Source: an uncultured Chthonomonas sp. (lineage in GTDB: Bacteria > Armatimonadota > Chthonomonadetes > Chthonomonadales > CAJBBX01). From it: DNA of 64,000 bases. The notes beneath the pieces were generated by a model, which made no database searches, had not been told where the DNA came from, and saw only the letters and a list, made by a program, of their open reading frames with translations. A program made the translations under genes and the position numbers. The stretch lies in NCBI GenBank assembly GCA_903885605.1, contig CAISJD010000158.1, positions 1-64,000 on the forward strand, read 5' to 3'. This document shows, one piece after another, positions 46,247 through 57,233 of this stretch (position 1 is its first letter; every line of letters starts with the position of its first letter).

Positions 46247-46603
46247 ATGGACGATATGCGCGAACTGGTTACGGTGGAGCAAGCCACGCGCCTCTTCGTG
46301 CTTGTGGCGATCGTGCTGCCGCTCCTGGGAGCCGCCCTGGGCTCCTGGGTCGGCGCTCGTCGCGGCAACCTGCGCAGGGGCCTGGCCATCGGGCTTCTGG
46401 CCGGTCTGGCCGGTCCGGGCAACCTCGTCCTCTGGCGGATGTATAATGGCATCACAGACCGGCTCGGCCTCGATACAGTGCGCAACCTGCTCACCAACCT
46501 CGCCCTCTTCGCCGCCATCGGCGTCGTGATTGGCGTCGCCGTGGGTTTCGTAGCGCGCCGCATGGGCACGAACGGCCAATCTGGCCGGTCGCCAGGTGCG
46601 TGA
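46247..46603 (+). CDS. Small predicted membrane protein
   Basis: Three hydrophobic segments, in the operon between ilvN and a response regulator. Confidence 0.65.
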   Translation: MDDMRELVTVEQATRLFVLVAIVLPLLGAALGSWVGARRGNLRRGLAIGLLAGLAGPGNLVLWRMYNGITDRLGLDTVRNLLTNLALFAAIGVVIGVAVGFVARRMGTNGQSGRSPGA

Positions 46604-46605
46604 GC

Positions 46606-47031
46606 ATGGGCAAACGAGTACTTGTCGTAGATGATGAGAAGCACATCCCGGTCCTGCTGCGCTCCGCGCTGGAGCGCGAGGGATATGAGGTCACGGTCGC
46701 CAGCGACGGACTGGAGGCGCTCCAGAAGGTCGCCGAAGAGCGGCCCGACCTGATCGTGCTGGATGTCGCTATGCCTAACATGGATGGCTTCGAGGTGCTG
46801 CGGAGGCTCAAAGCCAGCATCACAACCTGCGCCATTCGTGTGGTCATGCTCACCGCGCGGGACGAGGACGCCGATGTGGCCCGAGGGTGGCAGCAGGGGG
46901 CCGACGCCTACATCGTCAAGCCCTTCGTGCCTGCCGACCTCGTGGCCGTCGTGAAGAACGTGCTGGGTGATGCAGCCGCCGGCGCTGCCTCCCCGGCCGC
47001 CTGGCCGAAGCAACCGGGCGCCAAGGGCTAG
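46606..47031 (+). CDS. Stand-alone CheY-like response regulator receiver
   Basis: VLVVDDEKHIPVLLRSALEREGYEV, LIVLDVAMPNMDGFEVLRRL, MLTAR, YIVKPF. Confidence 0.93.
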   Translation: MGKRVLVVDDEKHIPVLLRSALEREGYEVTVASDGLEALQKVAEERPDLIVLDVAMPNMDGFEVLRRLKASITTCAIRVVMLTARDEDADVARGWQQGADAYIVKPFVPADLVAVVKNVLGDAAAGAASPAAWPKQPGAKG

Positions 47032-47076
47032 CCGCCGCCATTCCCGGTGGCCTATGTGATAAGAAGAGGAGAATCG

Positions 47077-48129
<1,053 letters not shown>

Positions 48130-48224
48130 GGGATCGCACGTGCCGGCGCCTGAGGGCGCCCGGTGTCGTACCGGCCGGTTCGCCGAACCAGGCGGCCGGC
48201 CGGATTGCTTATGGGGTAACACCA

Positions 48225-49772
48225 ATGTCCAGCAGAATCCACATCTTCGATACCACGCTCCGCGACGGCGAGCAGTCTCCCGGCGCCTCGCTGAACGTGC
48301 CGGAGAAGATCGAGATCGCGCGGCAGCTTGAGCGTCTCGGGGTCGATATCATCGAAGCCGGTTTCCCGATCTCTTCGCCGGGTGATTTCCACGCGGTGGA
48401 GGAGGTGTCGCGGGTCGTCCAGAACGCCGTCGTCTGCGGCCTGACGCGGGCGCGCGAGAAGGACATCGACGTGGCGGCCGATGCCCTCAAGTCGGCCCGC
48501 CGCCCGCGCATCCACACCGGCCTGGGCGTCTCGGACAACCATCTCCGATTCAAGCTGAAGATGAGCCGCGAGGAAGCGCTGGCCATGGGCGTGGCCGCCG
48601 TGAAGCACGCGCGTAAGTACGTCGAGGATGTGGAGTACTTCCTGGAGGACTCCGGCCGCGCCGATATCGACTACCTCTGCCTCGTTGTCGAGCGGGTCAT
48701 CGAGGCCGGCGCCACGGTGATCAACGTGCCCGATACCACGGGCTACGCCCTGCCGCACGAGTTCGCGGGCCGCATCCGCGCGATCATGAACCGGGTACCC
48801 AACGTCGACAGGGCGATCATCTCCGTCCACTGCCACGATGACCTGGGCCTCGCGGTCGCGAACTCGCTCGAGTGCGTGCTGGCCGGCGCCCGGCAGGTCG
48901 AGTGCACCATCAACGGCATCGGTGAGCGCGCGGGCAATACGAGCCTCGAAGAGATCGTCATGGCCATCAAGGTCCGAGCCGACCTCCTCGACGCCGACAC
49001 CGGGATCGTGACGCAGGAGATTTACAAGACCAGCCGCCTGGTCTCCAACCTCACGGGCATCTTGGTTCAGCCCAACAAGGCCATCGTCGGGGCCAACGCC
49101 TTCGCGCACTCCTCGGGCATCCACCAGGACGGCGTACTGAAGGAGCGGAGCACCTACGAGGTGATCGATCCGCAGGACGTGGGCATCCACGAGAGCAAGA
49201 TCGTCCTCACGGCGCGCTCGGGCAGGCACGCGCTGGTGCACCGGATCAGCGAACTGGGCTACCACCTAGCGGACGACAAACTGGAGCGCGTCTACGAGCG
49301 CTTCCTGGAGGTGGCCGACCGCAAGAAGACCGTGTATGACGAGGATCTGGAGGCCATTGTGGCCGACGAGACCTCGGCCATCATGGTCAGCTACGAGATG
49401 CAGCAGGTGCAGGTCTGCTGTGGCGATAACAGCATCCCCACCGCCACCGTGGTGCTCAAGGGGCCGGATGGCGTCGTCGTAACGGACTCCGACCATGGCA
49501 CCGGTCCCGTGGATGCGATCTACCGCGCCGTGAACCGCATCGTGAAGTACCGCAATGAGCTGATCGAGTTCTCGATCCAGTCAGTCACCGAGGGTATCGA
49601 CGCACTGGCCGAGGTGACCATCCGCATCCGGCGGGATCACGACATCTACACCGGCCGCGCCGCGCACTCCGACATCTGCGTGGCCAGCGCCCGCGCCTAT
49701 CTGCACGCCCTGAACCGGCTGATCGAGCGAGTGGGCAGCACGTCGCCCGCCGAGGCGCTGGACCAGGTCTAG
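48225..49772 (+). CDS. leuA: 2-isopropylmalate synthase
   Basis: [73 protein letters not shown]. Confidence 0.97.
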   Translation: MSSRIHIFDTTLRDGEQSPGASLNVPEKIEIARQLERLGVDIIEAGFPISSPGDFHAVEEVSRVVQNAVVCGLTRAREKDIDVAADALKSARRPRIHTGLGVSDNHLRFKLKMSREEALAMGVAAVKHARKYVEDVEYFLEDSGRADIDYLCLVVERVIEAGATVINVPDTTGYALPHEFAGRIRAIMNRVPNVDRAIISVHCHDDLGLAVANSLECVLAGARQVECTINGIGERAGNTSLEEIVMAIKVRADLLDADTGIVTQEIYKTSRLVSNLTGILVQPNKAIVGANAFAHSSGIHQDGVLKERSTYEVIDPQDVGIHESKIVLTARSGRHALVHRISELGYHLADDKLERVYERFLEVADRKKTVYDEDLEAIVADETSAIMVSYEMQQVQVCCGDNSIPTATVVLKGPDGVVVTDSDHGTGPVDAIYRAVNRIVKYRNELIEFSIQSVTEGIDALAEVTIRIRRDHDIYTGRAAHSDICVASARAYLHALNRLIERVGSTSPAEALDQV

Positions 49773-49795
49773 CGACTGAACCCGACAACGAGGTG

Positions 49796-51211
49796 ATGCC
49801 CGTGGCTGAACCACTAACGCTCTTCGACAAGATCTGGCGGACCCACGTGGTCCGCCAGGCGTCCGGCGAGCCCGCGACGCTCTACATCGACCTGCACCTG
49901 GTGCATGAGGTCACGTCGGCCCAGGCGTTCGACGGCCTGCGGCTGGCCGGGCGCAAGGTCCGCAGGCCGGACCTGACGCTGGCCACCATGGACCACAACA
50001 TCCCGACCACCGACCGGTCCGTGCCCGTGGCAGACCCCATCAGCGCCCGTCAGATGGACGTGCTGGAGGCCAATTGCCGCGAGTTCGGCGTTGAGCTGCT
50101 CGGCCTCCACCACCCGCTCCAGGGCGTGGTGCATATCGTGGGACCGGAACTCGGGCTGACGCAGCCGGGCATGACCGTCGTCTGCGGCGACAGCCACACC
50201 GCCACGCACGGAGCCTTCGGGGCGCTGGCCTTCGGCATCGGCACCTCCGAGGTGGAGCACGTGCTGGCCACGCAGTGCCTGCCCCAGTCGCGGCCGAAGA
50301 CGATGCTCATCGAGCTTCAGGGCGACGCCGCGCCGGGCGTCACAGCGAAGGACATCATCCTGGCCGTCATCGGGCGCATCGGCACCGACGGCGCCACGGG
50401 CCATGTCGTCGAGTATGCCGGCCCGGCCATTCGCGCCCTCTCCATGGAGGGCCGCATGACCGTCTGCAATATGTCCATCGAGGCAGGCGCCCGAGCCGGC
50501 ATGATCGCGCCGGACGAGACCACGTTCGCCTACCTCAAGGGGCGGGCCTGTGCGCCCTCCGGCGCGGACTGGGATCGCGCAGTGGAGGCCTGGCGGCTCC
50601 TGGCCGGCGATCCCGGCGCCCGGTTCGACACGGTGGTCACGCTCAACGCCGCCGATCTGGCGCCGCACGTCACCTGGGGCACCAACCCCGGCCAGAGCGT
50701 GCCGGTCACCGGTTGTGTGCCCGACCCCGCCGCCATCGCCGATCCATCCGCGGCGTCTGCCGCCGAGCACGCTTTGAGGTACATGGCCCTTCAGCCGGGC
50801 ACGCCGATCAAGGAGATCACCGTTAACCGCGTCTTCATCGGCTCCTGCACCAACGGGCGCATCGAGGACCTTCGCGCCGCCGCCCGGGTAGCCGAGGGGC
50901 GCAAGGTGAGCGCCTCCGTGGAGGCCCTGGTCGTTCCCGGCTCCGGCATGGTGAAGCGCCAGGCCGAGGAGGAGGGGCTCGACCGCATCTTCAAGGCCGC
51001 GGGCTTCCAGTGGCGCGAACCCGGATGCTCCATGTGCCTTGGCATGAACGCCGACATCCTCTCGCCCGGCGACCGTTGCGCCTCGACCTCGAACCGCAAC
51101 TTCGAGGGTCGGCAGGGCAAGGGCGGACGCACACACCTGGTGAGCCCGGAGATGGCCGCCGCAGCCGCCATCGAGGGGCGCTTCGTGGACGTGCGCGGCT
51201 GGCCGGCATAG
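49796..51211 (+). CDS. leuC: 3-isopropylmalate dehydratase large subunit
   Basis: [60 protein letters not shown]. Confidence 0.97.
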   Translation: MPVAEPLTLFDKIWRTHVVRQASGEPATLYIDLHLVHEVTSAQAFDGLRLAGRKVRRPDLTLATMDHNIPTTDRSVPVADPISARQMDVLEANCREFGVELLGLHHPLQGVVHIVGPELGLTQPGMTVVCGDSHTATHGAFGALAFGIGTSEVEHVLATQCLPQSRPKTMLIELQGDAAPGVTAKDIILAVIGRIGTDGATGHVVEYAGPAIRALSMEGRMTVCNMSIEAGARAGMIAPDETTFAYLKGRACAPSGADWDRAVEAWRLLAGDPGARFDTVVTLNAADLAPHVTWGTNPGQSVPVTGCVPDPAAIADPSAASAAEHALRYMALQPGTPIKEITVNRVFIGSCTNGRIEDLRAAARVAEGRKVSASVEALVVPGSGMVKRQAEEEGLDRIFKAAGFQWREPGCSMCLGMNADILSPGDRCASTSNRNFEGRQGKGGRTHLVSPEMAAAAAIEGRFVDVRGWPA

Positions 51212-51221
51212 AGGAGCGCAT

Positions 51222-51842
51222 ATGGAACCATTCATCCGCATGACCGGCATCGCGGCGCCGCTGGATCGCGCCAACGTGGACACCGACCAGATCATTCCGA
51301 AGCAGTTCCTCAAGCGCGTGGAGCGGACGGGCTTCGGCGAGTTCCTCTTCTTCGACTGGCGCTACCTGGCGGACGGTTCGCCCAACCCGGACTTCACCTT
51401 GAACGCGCCGGCCTACCGCGGTGCGTCGGTCCTGGTGGCGGGCCGCAACTTCGGCAGCGGATCCTCGCGCGAGCATGCGCCCTGGGCGCTGCTGGAGTAC
51501 GGCTTCCGGGCCATCATCGCACCGTCATTTGCTGACATCTTCTACAACAACTGCTTCCAGAACGGTGTGCTGCCGGTGGTCCTGCCGGAGCCGGCGGTCC
51601 AGGCCATCATGGCCCGCACCACCGAGGAGCCGGGCTGGAGCCTTACCGTGGACCTGGAGACCCAGACGGTCTCCAGCGCCGACGGCATGTCGGAGCGCTT
51701 CGAGGTGGACGCCCACCGGCGCTACTGCATGCTCAACGGCCTGGACAGCGTGGGCCTGACGCTGCTCCACGCCGACGCCATCGACCGCTACGAGCGGGAG
51801 CGCCCGACGTGGAAGCCACGGGTCAAGCTGCCGGCCAGCTGA
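51222..51842 (+). CDS. leuD: 3-isopropylmalate dehydratase small subunit
   Basis: [41 protein letters not shown]. Confidence 0.97.
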   Translation: MEPFIRMTGIAAPLDRANVDTDQIIPKQFLKRVERTGFGEFLFFDWRYLADGSPNPDFTLNAPAYRGASVLVAGRNFGSGSSREHAPWALLEYGFRAIIAPSFADIFYNNCFQNGVLPVVLPEPAVQAIMARTTEEPGWSLTVDLETQTVSSADGMSERFEVDAHRRYCMLNGLDSVGLTLLHADAIDRYERERPTWKPRVKLPAS

Positions 51843-52345
51843 CGGGGCCGGTGGAAGTCCGGCCGGCGCGTGCGGGGGACATTCCCGGTATGACGGACCT
51901 GTGGGGCCTGATGATGGCCGAGCATCGGGCGCTGGACCCGCGCCTGCGGTTCGCGGCCGGTGCGCCCCAGGCGGCGGCCAGGCAGATGCGCGGCAGCCTG
52001 CGTGACCGGGACACGGCTCTGCTGGTGGCCGAGGCCGCCGGCCGCGTCGTGGGGTATGTGCTGGCGTACCGGCAGCAGAGGCCGCCCGTGGCGCCGCTCG
52101 GGGATTTCGCGTTCGTGGCGGAGCTCTTCGTACACCCGGAGTTCCGGCGCGCCGGCGTCGGCACACGGCTTGTGCGCGCCGCCATGGAGGCGCTCCGGGG
52201 CCGGGGCGCACGCTCGTTTGAGCTGCTGGCGTCTCACGCCAACGCGGCCGCGGTGGGCTTCTGGCGCTCGCTGGGCTTCTCGGACTATATGCTGCTGCTC
52301 CGGGCCGACCTGCCGGGAGCCGACGGGGAAGGGGATCGACCATGA
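51809..52345 (+). CDS. GNAT-family N-acetyltransferase
   Basis: [22 protein letters not shown]; start uncertain (a GTG near 51852 is possible). Confidence 0.88.
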   Translation: MEATGQAAGQLTGPVEVRPARAGDIPGMTDLWGLMMAEHRALDPRLRFAAGAPQAAARQMRGSLRDRDTALLVAEAAGRVVGYVLAYRQQRPPVAPLGDFAFVAELFVHPEFRRAGVGTRLVRAAMEALRGRGARSFELLASHANAAAVGFWRSLGFSDYMLLLRADLPGADGEGDRP

Positions 52346-52680
52346 AGCGCGTCGAATGCGTCATTCGGCCGACCAAGATCGACGAGGTCAAGGAGGCGCT
52401 CATCGCTGTGGGCGTCACGGGCATGACCGTCACGGATGTCCGAGGCTACGGGCGGCAGCGTGGGCGCACCGAGAAGTACCGGGGCAACACATATATTGTG
52501 AATCTGCTCCCGAAGGTGAAGATCGAGTTCGTCGTCGCCGATTCCCTCGTGGACGCCGCCATGGAGGCCGCGTTGGAGGCCGCCCGCACCGGCGAGATCG
52601 GCGACGGCAAGGTGTTTGTTTCGGCGGTGGAGGATGCCGTCCGCATCCGCACCGGCGACCGGGGCGAGAGCGCCCTCTAG
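52342..52680 (+). CDS. glnB: PII nitrogen regulatory protein
   Basis: [42 protein letters not shown]-loop with Tyr (RGNTYIVNLLPKVKIEFVV); GDGKVFVSAV...IRTGDRG. Confidence 0.96.
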   Translation: MKRVECVIRPTKIDEVKEALIAVGVTGMTVTDVRGYGRQRGRTEKYRGNTYIVNLLPKVKIEFVVADSLVDAAMEAALEAARTGEIGDGKVFVSAVEDAVRIRTGDRGESAL

Positions 52681-52720
52681 TCCCGGCGGCCCCGTGGCCG
52701 CGACGGAAGGTGGTAAGCGT

Positions 52721-54319
52721 TTGGCCGACCGCGTCACGATCTACGATACGACCCTCCGCGACGGCTCGCAGGGCGAGGGGATCAGCTTTTCCATCGAGGA
52801 CAAGCTGCGCATCGCCCACAAGCTGGACGAGTTCGGCGTCGACTACGTGGAGGCCGGCTGGCCCGGCTCCAACCCGAAGGACGACGAGCTCTTTCAGCGC
52901 CTGGCGGGGGCTCCGTTGACCAGGGCGCGTCTGGCCGCGTTCGGCAGCACCCGCCGCCCCAGGACCCCCGCCAATGAGGACCCCACCCTCCTGAGCCTCG
53001 TGCGCGCCTCGGCTCCGGTCTGCACCATCTTCGGCAAGTCGTGGGATATGCACGTCACCCACGCCCTGAAGGTAAGCCTGGCCGAGAACCTGGAGATGAT
53101 CGCCGACTCGGTGGCCTACCTGCGCGGGCATGTCGACGAGGTGGTCTACGATGCCGAGCACTTCTTCGACGGCTACAAGCGCAACCCCGATTACGCGATG
53201 CGTACCCTTGCAGCCGCCCACAAGGCAGGCGCGTCGGCGCTGGTGCTCTGCGACACGAATGGCGGATGCCTCCCGCACGAGGTGGCCGAAATCACCGAGG
53301 CCGTGGTGGCCCGGTTCGGAGGCATCGTGGGCATCCACACGCACGACGACTCCGGGTGCGGCGTGGCGAACGCTCTGGCAGCGGTTCGGAGCGGCGCCCG
53401 GCACGTGCAGGGGACCATCAACGGTTACGGAGAGCGGTGCGGCAACGCGAACCTCTGCGTCGTGGCGCCCAATCTGCGGCTCAAGCTGGGCATGGAGTGC
53501 CTGGAGCCCGACGCGCTGCAGCATCTGACCGGCCTCTCGCAGTATATCGACGAGGTGGCCAACCTGTCGCCGACCGGCCGGCAGCCCTACGTCGGCAAGA
53601 GCGCCTTCGCCCACAAGGCCGGCGTGCATGTGGACGCCGTGCTGAAGCACCGCGCCACGTATGAGCACATCGATCCCGAGCAGGTGGGCAACTCCCGGCG
53701 GATGCTCGTGTCGGAGCTGTCCGGCGGCAGCATGGTCGTCAACAAGGCGGCCGAGCGGCATATCGACCTCCAGAAGAAGTCGCCCGAAACGCGCCACCTG
53801 TTGCGCCGGGTCGCCGACATGGAGAAGGACGGCTACTCCTTCGAGGGCGCCGAGGCCTCCTTCGAGCTGCTGCTGATGAACGCCATCGGCACCTACCGCA
53901 GCCTCGTGGAGATCAGCGGCTTCCGCGTCATCGTCGAGAAGCGCAAGGGCGAGGAACCCACCACGGAGGCGACCATCAAGCTCTCGGTCGACGGCCTGCA
54001 GCGGCTCACCGTGGCCGAGGGCGACGGTCCCGTCCATGCGCTGGATACCGCGCTTCGCAAGGCGCTGCTGGAGTTCTATCCACAGCTGGAGGGCATCTGG
54101 CTTACGGACTTCAAGGTCCGCGTCGTCAACGTTCGCGCGGGTACCGCCGCACGGGTCCGGGCCATCGTGGACTCCTCCAACGGCGATACCACGTGGAGCA
54201 CCGTGGGCGTCTCGCACAACATGGTGGAGGCCGGCTGGCACGCACTGCTGGACGGCATCATCTACGGCCTGCTTCGCGCCGGTGTGCAGCCATACAGCGC
54301 CGCCGGCGAGGGCGCTTAG
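52721..54319 (+). CDS. cimA: Citramalate synthase
   Basis: VTIYDTTLRDGSQGEGISFSIEDKLRIAHKLDEFGVDYVEAGWPGSNPKD; TTG start with GGAAGGTGG upstream. Confidence 0.94.
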   Translation: MADRVTIYDTTLRDGSQGEGISFSIEDKLRIAHKLDEFGVDYVEAGWPGSNPKDDELFQRLAGAPLTRARLAAFGSTRRPRTPANEDPTLLSLVRASAPVCTIFGKSWDMHVTHALKVSLAENLEMIADSVAYLRGHVDEVVYDAEHFFDGYKRNPDYAMRTLAAAHKAGASALVLCDTNGGCLPHEVAEITEAVVARFGGIVGIHTHDDSGCGVANALAAVRSGARHVQGTINGYGERCGNANLCVVAPNLRLKLGMECLEPDALQHLTGLSQYIDEVANLSPTGRQPYVGKSAFAHKAGVHVDAVLKHRATYEHIDPEQVGNSRRMLVSELSGGSMVVNKAAERHIDLQKKSPETRHLLRRVADMEKDGYSFEGAEASFELLLMNAIGTYRSLVEISGFRVIVEKRKGEEPTTEATIKLSVDGLQRLTVAEGDGPVHALDTALRKALLEFYPQLEGIWLTDFKVRVVNVRAGTAARVRAIVDSSNGDTTWSTVGVSHNMVEAGWHALLDGIIYGLLRAGVQPYSAAGEGA

Positions 54320-55657
54320 GTGCGCCGCCCGCCGTTGCTGGGCCTGCCCGTCGTGGCGGTCGATCCGGGTTCCCCGGCGCATGACGCAGGCATCGCGCCC
54401 GGCGACCTGGTCCGCGCAGTGGACGGCGTCCCGATCAGCGACCTGCTGGACTTCCAGTTCCGCACGGCCGACGGCGCCCGCACGCTCACGGTAGTGCGCG
54501 GCGGCGCCGACCTGGAGCTACGGGTGGCCTTTGAAGCGGGGGAGGACGCGGGCCTGGAGTTCGGTGAAGAGTTGGCCGACGGCATCCACTCCTGCGTCAA
54601 CAAGTGCGTCTTCTGCTTCATCCACCAGATGCCGCGGGGCATGCGCCGCTCACTCTATGTGATGGACGACGACTTCCGGCTCTCCTTCACCCACGGCAAC
54701 TACGTCACGCTCACGAACCTGACGCCGGAGGAGTTCGACCGCATCCTGGAGCAGCGCCTGTCGCCGCTCTATGTCTCCGTGCATGCCACCGATCCCGACC
54801 TGCGCGGCCGCCTGCTGGGCAAGAAGGAGCCCGCGCCGATCCTGCCCGCGCTACGGACGCTGGCCGAGCATCGGATCGATGTCAACGCTCAGGTGGTGCT
54901 ATGCCCCGGCCTCAACGACGGTGCGGCCCTGCGCCGGACCGTGCATGAGTTGGCCGAGCTCCACCCCGGCGCCTCGGGCCTGCGTTGCGGCGTGCAGTCC
55001 GTGGCCGTCGTGCCGGTGGGTCTCACGCGTTTCCGGGAGCGTCTGCCGAAGCTCGAGGCCGCCGATGCCGCCTACGCCGCGGCCATGCTGCGCGAGGTCA
55101 CCCGCTGGGGCGTCGCCCTGGCCCGGCGCATCGGCACCCGCTTCGTCTGGCTATCGGATGAGTGGTACAACCTGGCCGCCAAGCCCGTGCCCTCGGCCCG
55201 GCACTATGAGGATTTCCCGCAGTACGAAGACGGCGTGGGCACGATCCGCTCCTTCCTCGACGCCGCCCGCCGGGTGGAGCGCCGCCTGCCGCCCGAGGCC
55301 GCCGCGCCGGTGACGGGGTCTGTGATCACCGCAAGGCTGGCCGCTCCGGTGGTCTCCAGCTTCGTGGATCGCCTCAATGCCGTGGAGGGCGTCTCCCTGC
55401 AGACGCTCGTCGTTACCAACCGCTTCTTCGGTGATACCATCAACGTGGCAGGCCTGATGACCGGTCAGGACATCCTCGCCACCCTTTGCGAACATCCCGG
55501 CCCCGGCCCTGTCTACCTGCCCTCCATCTGCGTGAAGGATGGCGACATCTTCCTGGACGATATGACGGTGGGCGGCCTCGCCTCCGCCACGGGCCGCCGG
55601 ATCATCATCGTCGATATCACCCCAGCCTCCCTGGCGCAGGCTGTCGGCCTCCTCTAG
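54320..55657 (+). CDS. DUF512 / PDZ-domain radical-SAM-like Fe-S protein
   Basis: N-terminal PDZ-like GSPAHDAGIAPGDLVRAVDG, HSCVNKCVFCFIHQMPRGMRRSLYVMDDDFRLSF. Confidence 0.9.
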   Translation: MRRPPLLGLPVVAVDPGSPAHDAGIAPGDLVRAVDGVPISDLLDFQFRTADGARTLTVVRGGADLELRVAFEAGEDAGLEFGEELADGIHSCVNKCVFCFIHQMPRGMRRSLYVMDDDFRLSFTHGNYVTLTNLTPEEFDRILEQRLSPLYVSVHATDPDLRGRLLGKKEPAPILPALRTLAEHRIDVNAQVVLCPGLNDGAALRRTVHELAELHPGASGLRCGVQSVAVVPVGLTRFRERLPKLEAADAAYAAAMLREVTRWGVALARRIGTRFVWLSDEWYNLAAKPVPSARHYEDFPQYEDGVGTIRSFLDAARRVERRLPPEAAAPVTGSVITARLAAPVVSSFVDRLNAVEGVSLQTLVVTNRFFGDTINVAGLMTGQDILATLCEHPGPGPVYLPSICVKDGDIFLDDMTVGGLASATGRRIIIVDITPASLAQAVGLL

Positions 55658-55701
55658 CCGCCCTCGGCACGGCCTTCTCCCACCGCCGCCTGCGCCCCTT
55701 C

Positions 55702-55728
55702 AGGTTCTACGCCAGTTGCGTAGAACCT
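55702..55728 (+). repeat. Perfect 11-bp inverted repeat abutting the imuB promoter
   Basis: AGGTTCTACGC-CAGTT-GCGTAGAACCT. Confidence 0.9.
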
Positions 55729-55729
55729 G

Positions 55730-55759
55730 TTGACATCTGCCTCCATATTGGTGTACAAA
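55730..55759 (+). promoter_or_regulatory. Sigma70-like promoter of imuB-dnaE2
   Basis: TTGACA (55730-55735), 18 nt spacer, TACAAA (55754-55759). Confidence 0.6.
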
Positions 55760-55804
55760 GATGCGTGTACTACCGCTCTCTGTCTACTCCAATGGGGTGC
55801 TCGC

Positions 55805-57223
55805 ATGTCCGTCGCGTGTTTCATCGTTCCGCATATGGGCGTCGTCGCTGCGTGCCGCCGCAGGCCGGATCTGGCCGGCTCGCCCCTGGCGTTGGTCGAT
55901 GAGAAAGGGCGCGTGGTCACGGTCTCGCCCGAGGCCGATCGGGCGGGGGTGCACCTGGGGCAGGCCGAGACGGCGGCGCGCTCCCTGTGCCGCGACCTGG
56001 TCGTGGTCCCGTATGACCGCGAGGGCGCGGATGAGGCGGCCCGGGAGATGTGGGACATCCTGGCCGTGGAGACCTCCTATGTGGAGCCTTCCTCGCCGGA
56101 GGTCTGCTATGCCGAGATCGCCGGGTTGCAGGTGCTGGAGCGCTCCGAGGTGGCCGCGGCGGCCATCCGCAGGCAGTTGGGCGGCCCCGTGCATGTGGGG
56201 CTCGGGCGTACGCTGTTCGTGGCCCGCATGGCCGCCCGGCAGGCGCGCGACGGGGTGGTGGCGGTCCCGTCCGGCATGGAGGCCGCCTTTCTGGCCCCCA
56301 TCCCTCTGGCAGGTGTGGAGGAGCTGGAGGGCAAGCTGAAGGATGCCCTGGCGCGGCTGGGCGTGAAGACGCTGGGCGACGTGGCCGCCCTGGACCGGCA
56401 AGACCTGAACCGCCGCTTCAAGGCCAACGGGGAGAAGCTCCGCGCCCTGGCATCCGGCGGTCCCCGGACGCCGGTTCGCCCCGTCTGGCCGCCCAGGTTC
56501 GTGGAGCGGCGCGCCCACTTCGACGACCGGGAGGTGGAGGACCTGCTCCTCATCGAGGAGGCCATGCGCCGATGCGCCGCCTCGGTCTCCGAGACGCTGC
56601 TGGCGGGGCACGAGTTCTGCCGGACCCTTACGCTCAGTGTCCGCTTTGCCGATAACACCTGGCAGGCCCTGCCGGAGCGCCTGGCCCTGCCGCTGAACAG
56701 GCCCGAACCCCTCTACCGCGCAGCGCTCCGTCTCTACAAGCGGATGGAGCCCGGGCGGCCCATCACAGAAGTGCGCCTCAGGGCCGCGGACCTGGGTCCT
56801 GCGGGCGGCATCCAGCTGGCCCTGCTGGATGACAACCAGTCCCAGCGCGGCCTCCCGCACGAGAGGAAGCGGCGCCTGCATAAGGCGCTGGAGACCATCG
56901 GGAAGCGGTTCGGGGCCGCCTGTGTGCGGCACGCCGGAGGCTTCGATACGGGCGGCAGGACGGACCTCTGGACCTACCCGCTGGGGCATCGCATGAACGT
57001 GCCGGTGGATGTGGTCACCAATGACGCCGGCGAGCCCGTCCGCTATCGCCTGCGTGAATGCTCCTGGGATGTCACCTCCATACAGAACCGATGGTGCGAA
57101 GCGGAATGGGATTGGGAGCGCATGCGCGAGCGCACGATCTACCGTGTGGAGACATGGCCCGCCGGCCTGTGCGAGCTTTCCAAGCAGGACGGTTCCTGGC
57201 GCATCGCCGCCATTGCCGACTGA
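55805..57223 (+). CDS. imuB: ImuB-like Y-family DNA polymerase homologue
   Basis: Y-family layout (SPLALVDEKGRVVTVSPEADRAGVHLGQ..., LARLGVKTLGDVAALDRQDLNRRF); lies directly upstream of dnaE2; N-terminal catalytic Asp motif absent. Confidence 0.85.
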   Translation: MSVACFIVPHMGVVAACRRRPDLAGSPLALVDEKGRVVTVSPEADRAGVHLGQAETAARSLCRDLVVVPYDREGADEAAREMWDILAVETSYVEPSSPEVCYAEIAGLQVLERSEVAAAAIRRQLGGPVHVGLGRTLFVARMAARQARDGVVAVPSGMEAAFLAPIPLAGVEELEGKLKDALARLGVKTLGDVAALDRQDLNRRFKANGEKLRALASGGPRTPVRPVWPPRFVERRAHFDDREVEDLLLIEEAMRRCAASVSETLLAGHEFCRTLTLSVRFADNTWQALPERLALPLNRPEPLYRAALRLYKRMEPGRPITEVRLRAADLGPAGGIQLALLDDNQSQRGLPHERKRRLHKALETIGKRFGAACVRHAGGFDTGGRTDLWTYPLGHRMNVPVDVVTNDAGEPVRYRLRECSWDVTSIQNRWCEAEWDWERMRERTIYRVETWPAGLCELSKQDGSWRIAAIAD

Positions 57224-57233
57224 GGCGGAGCCA

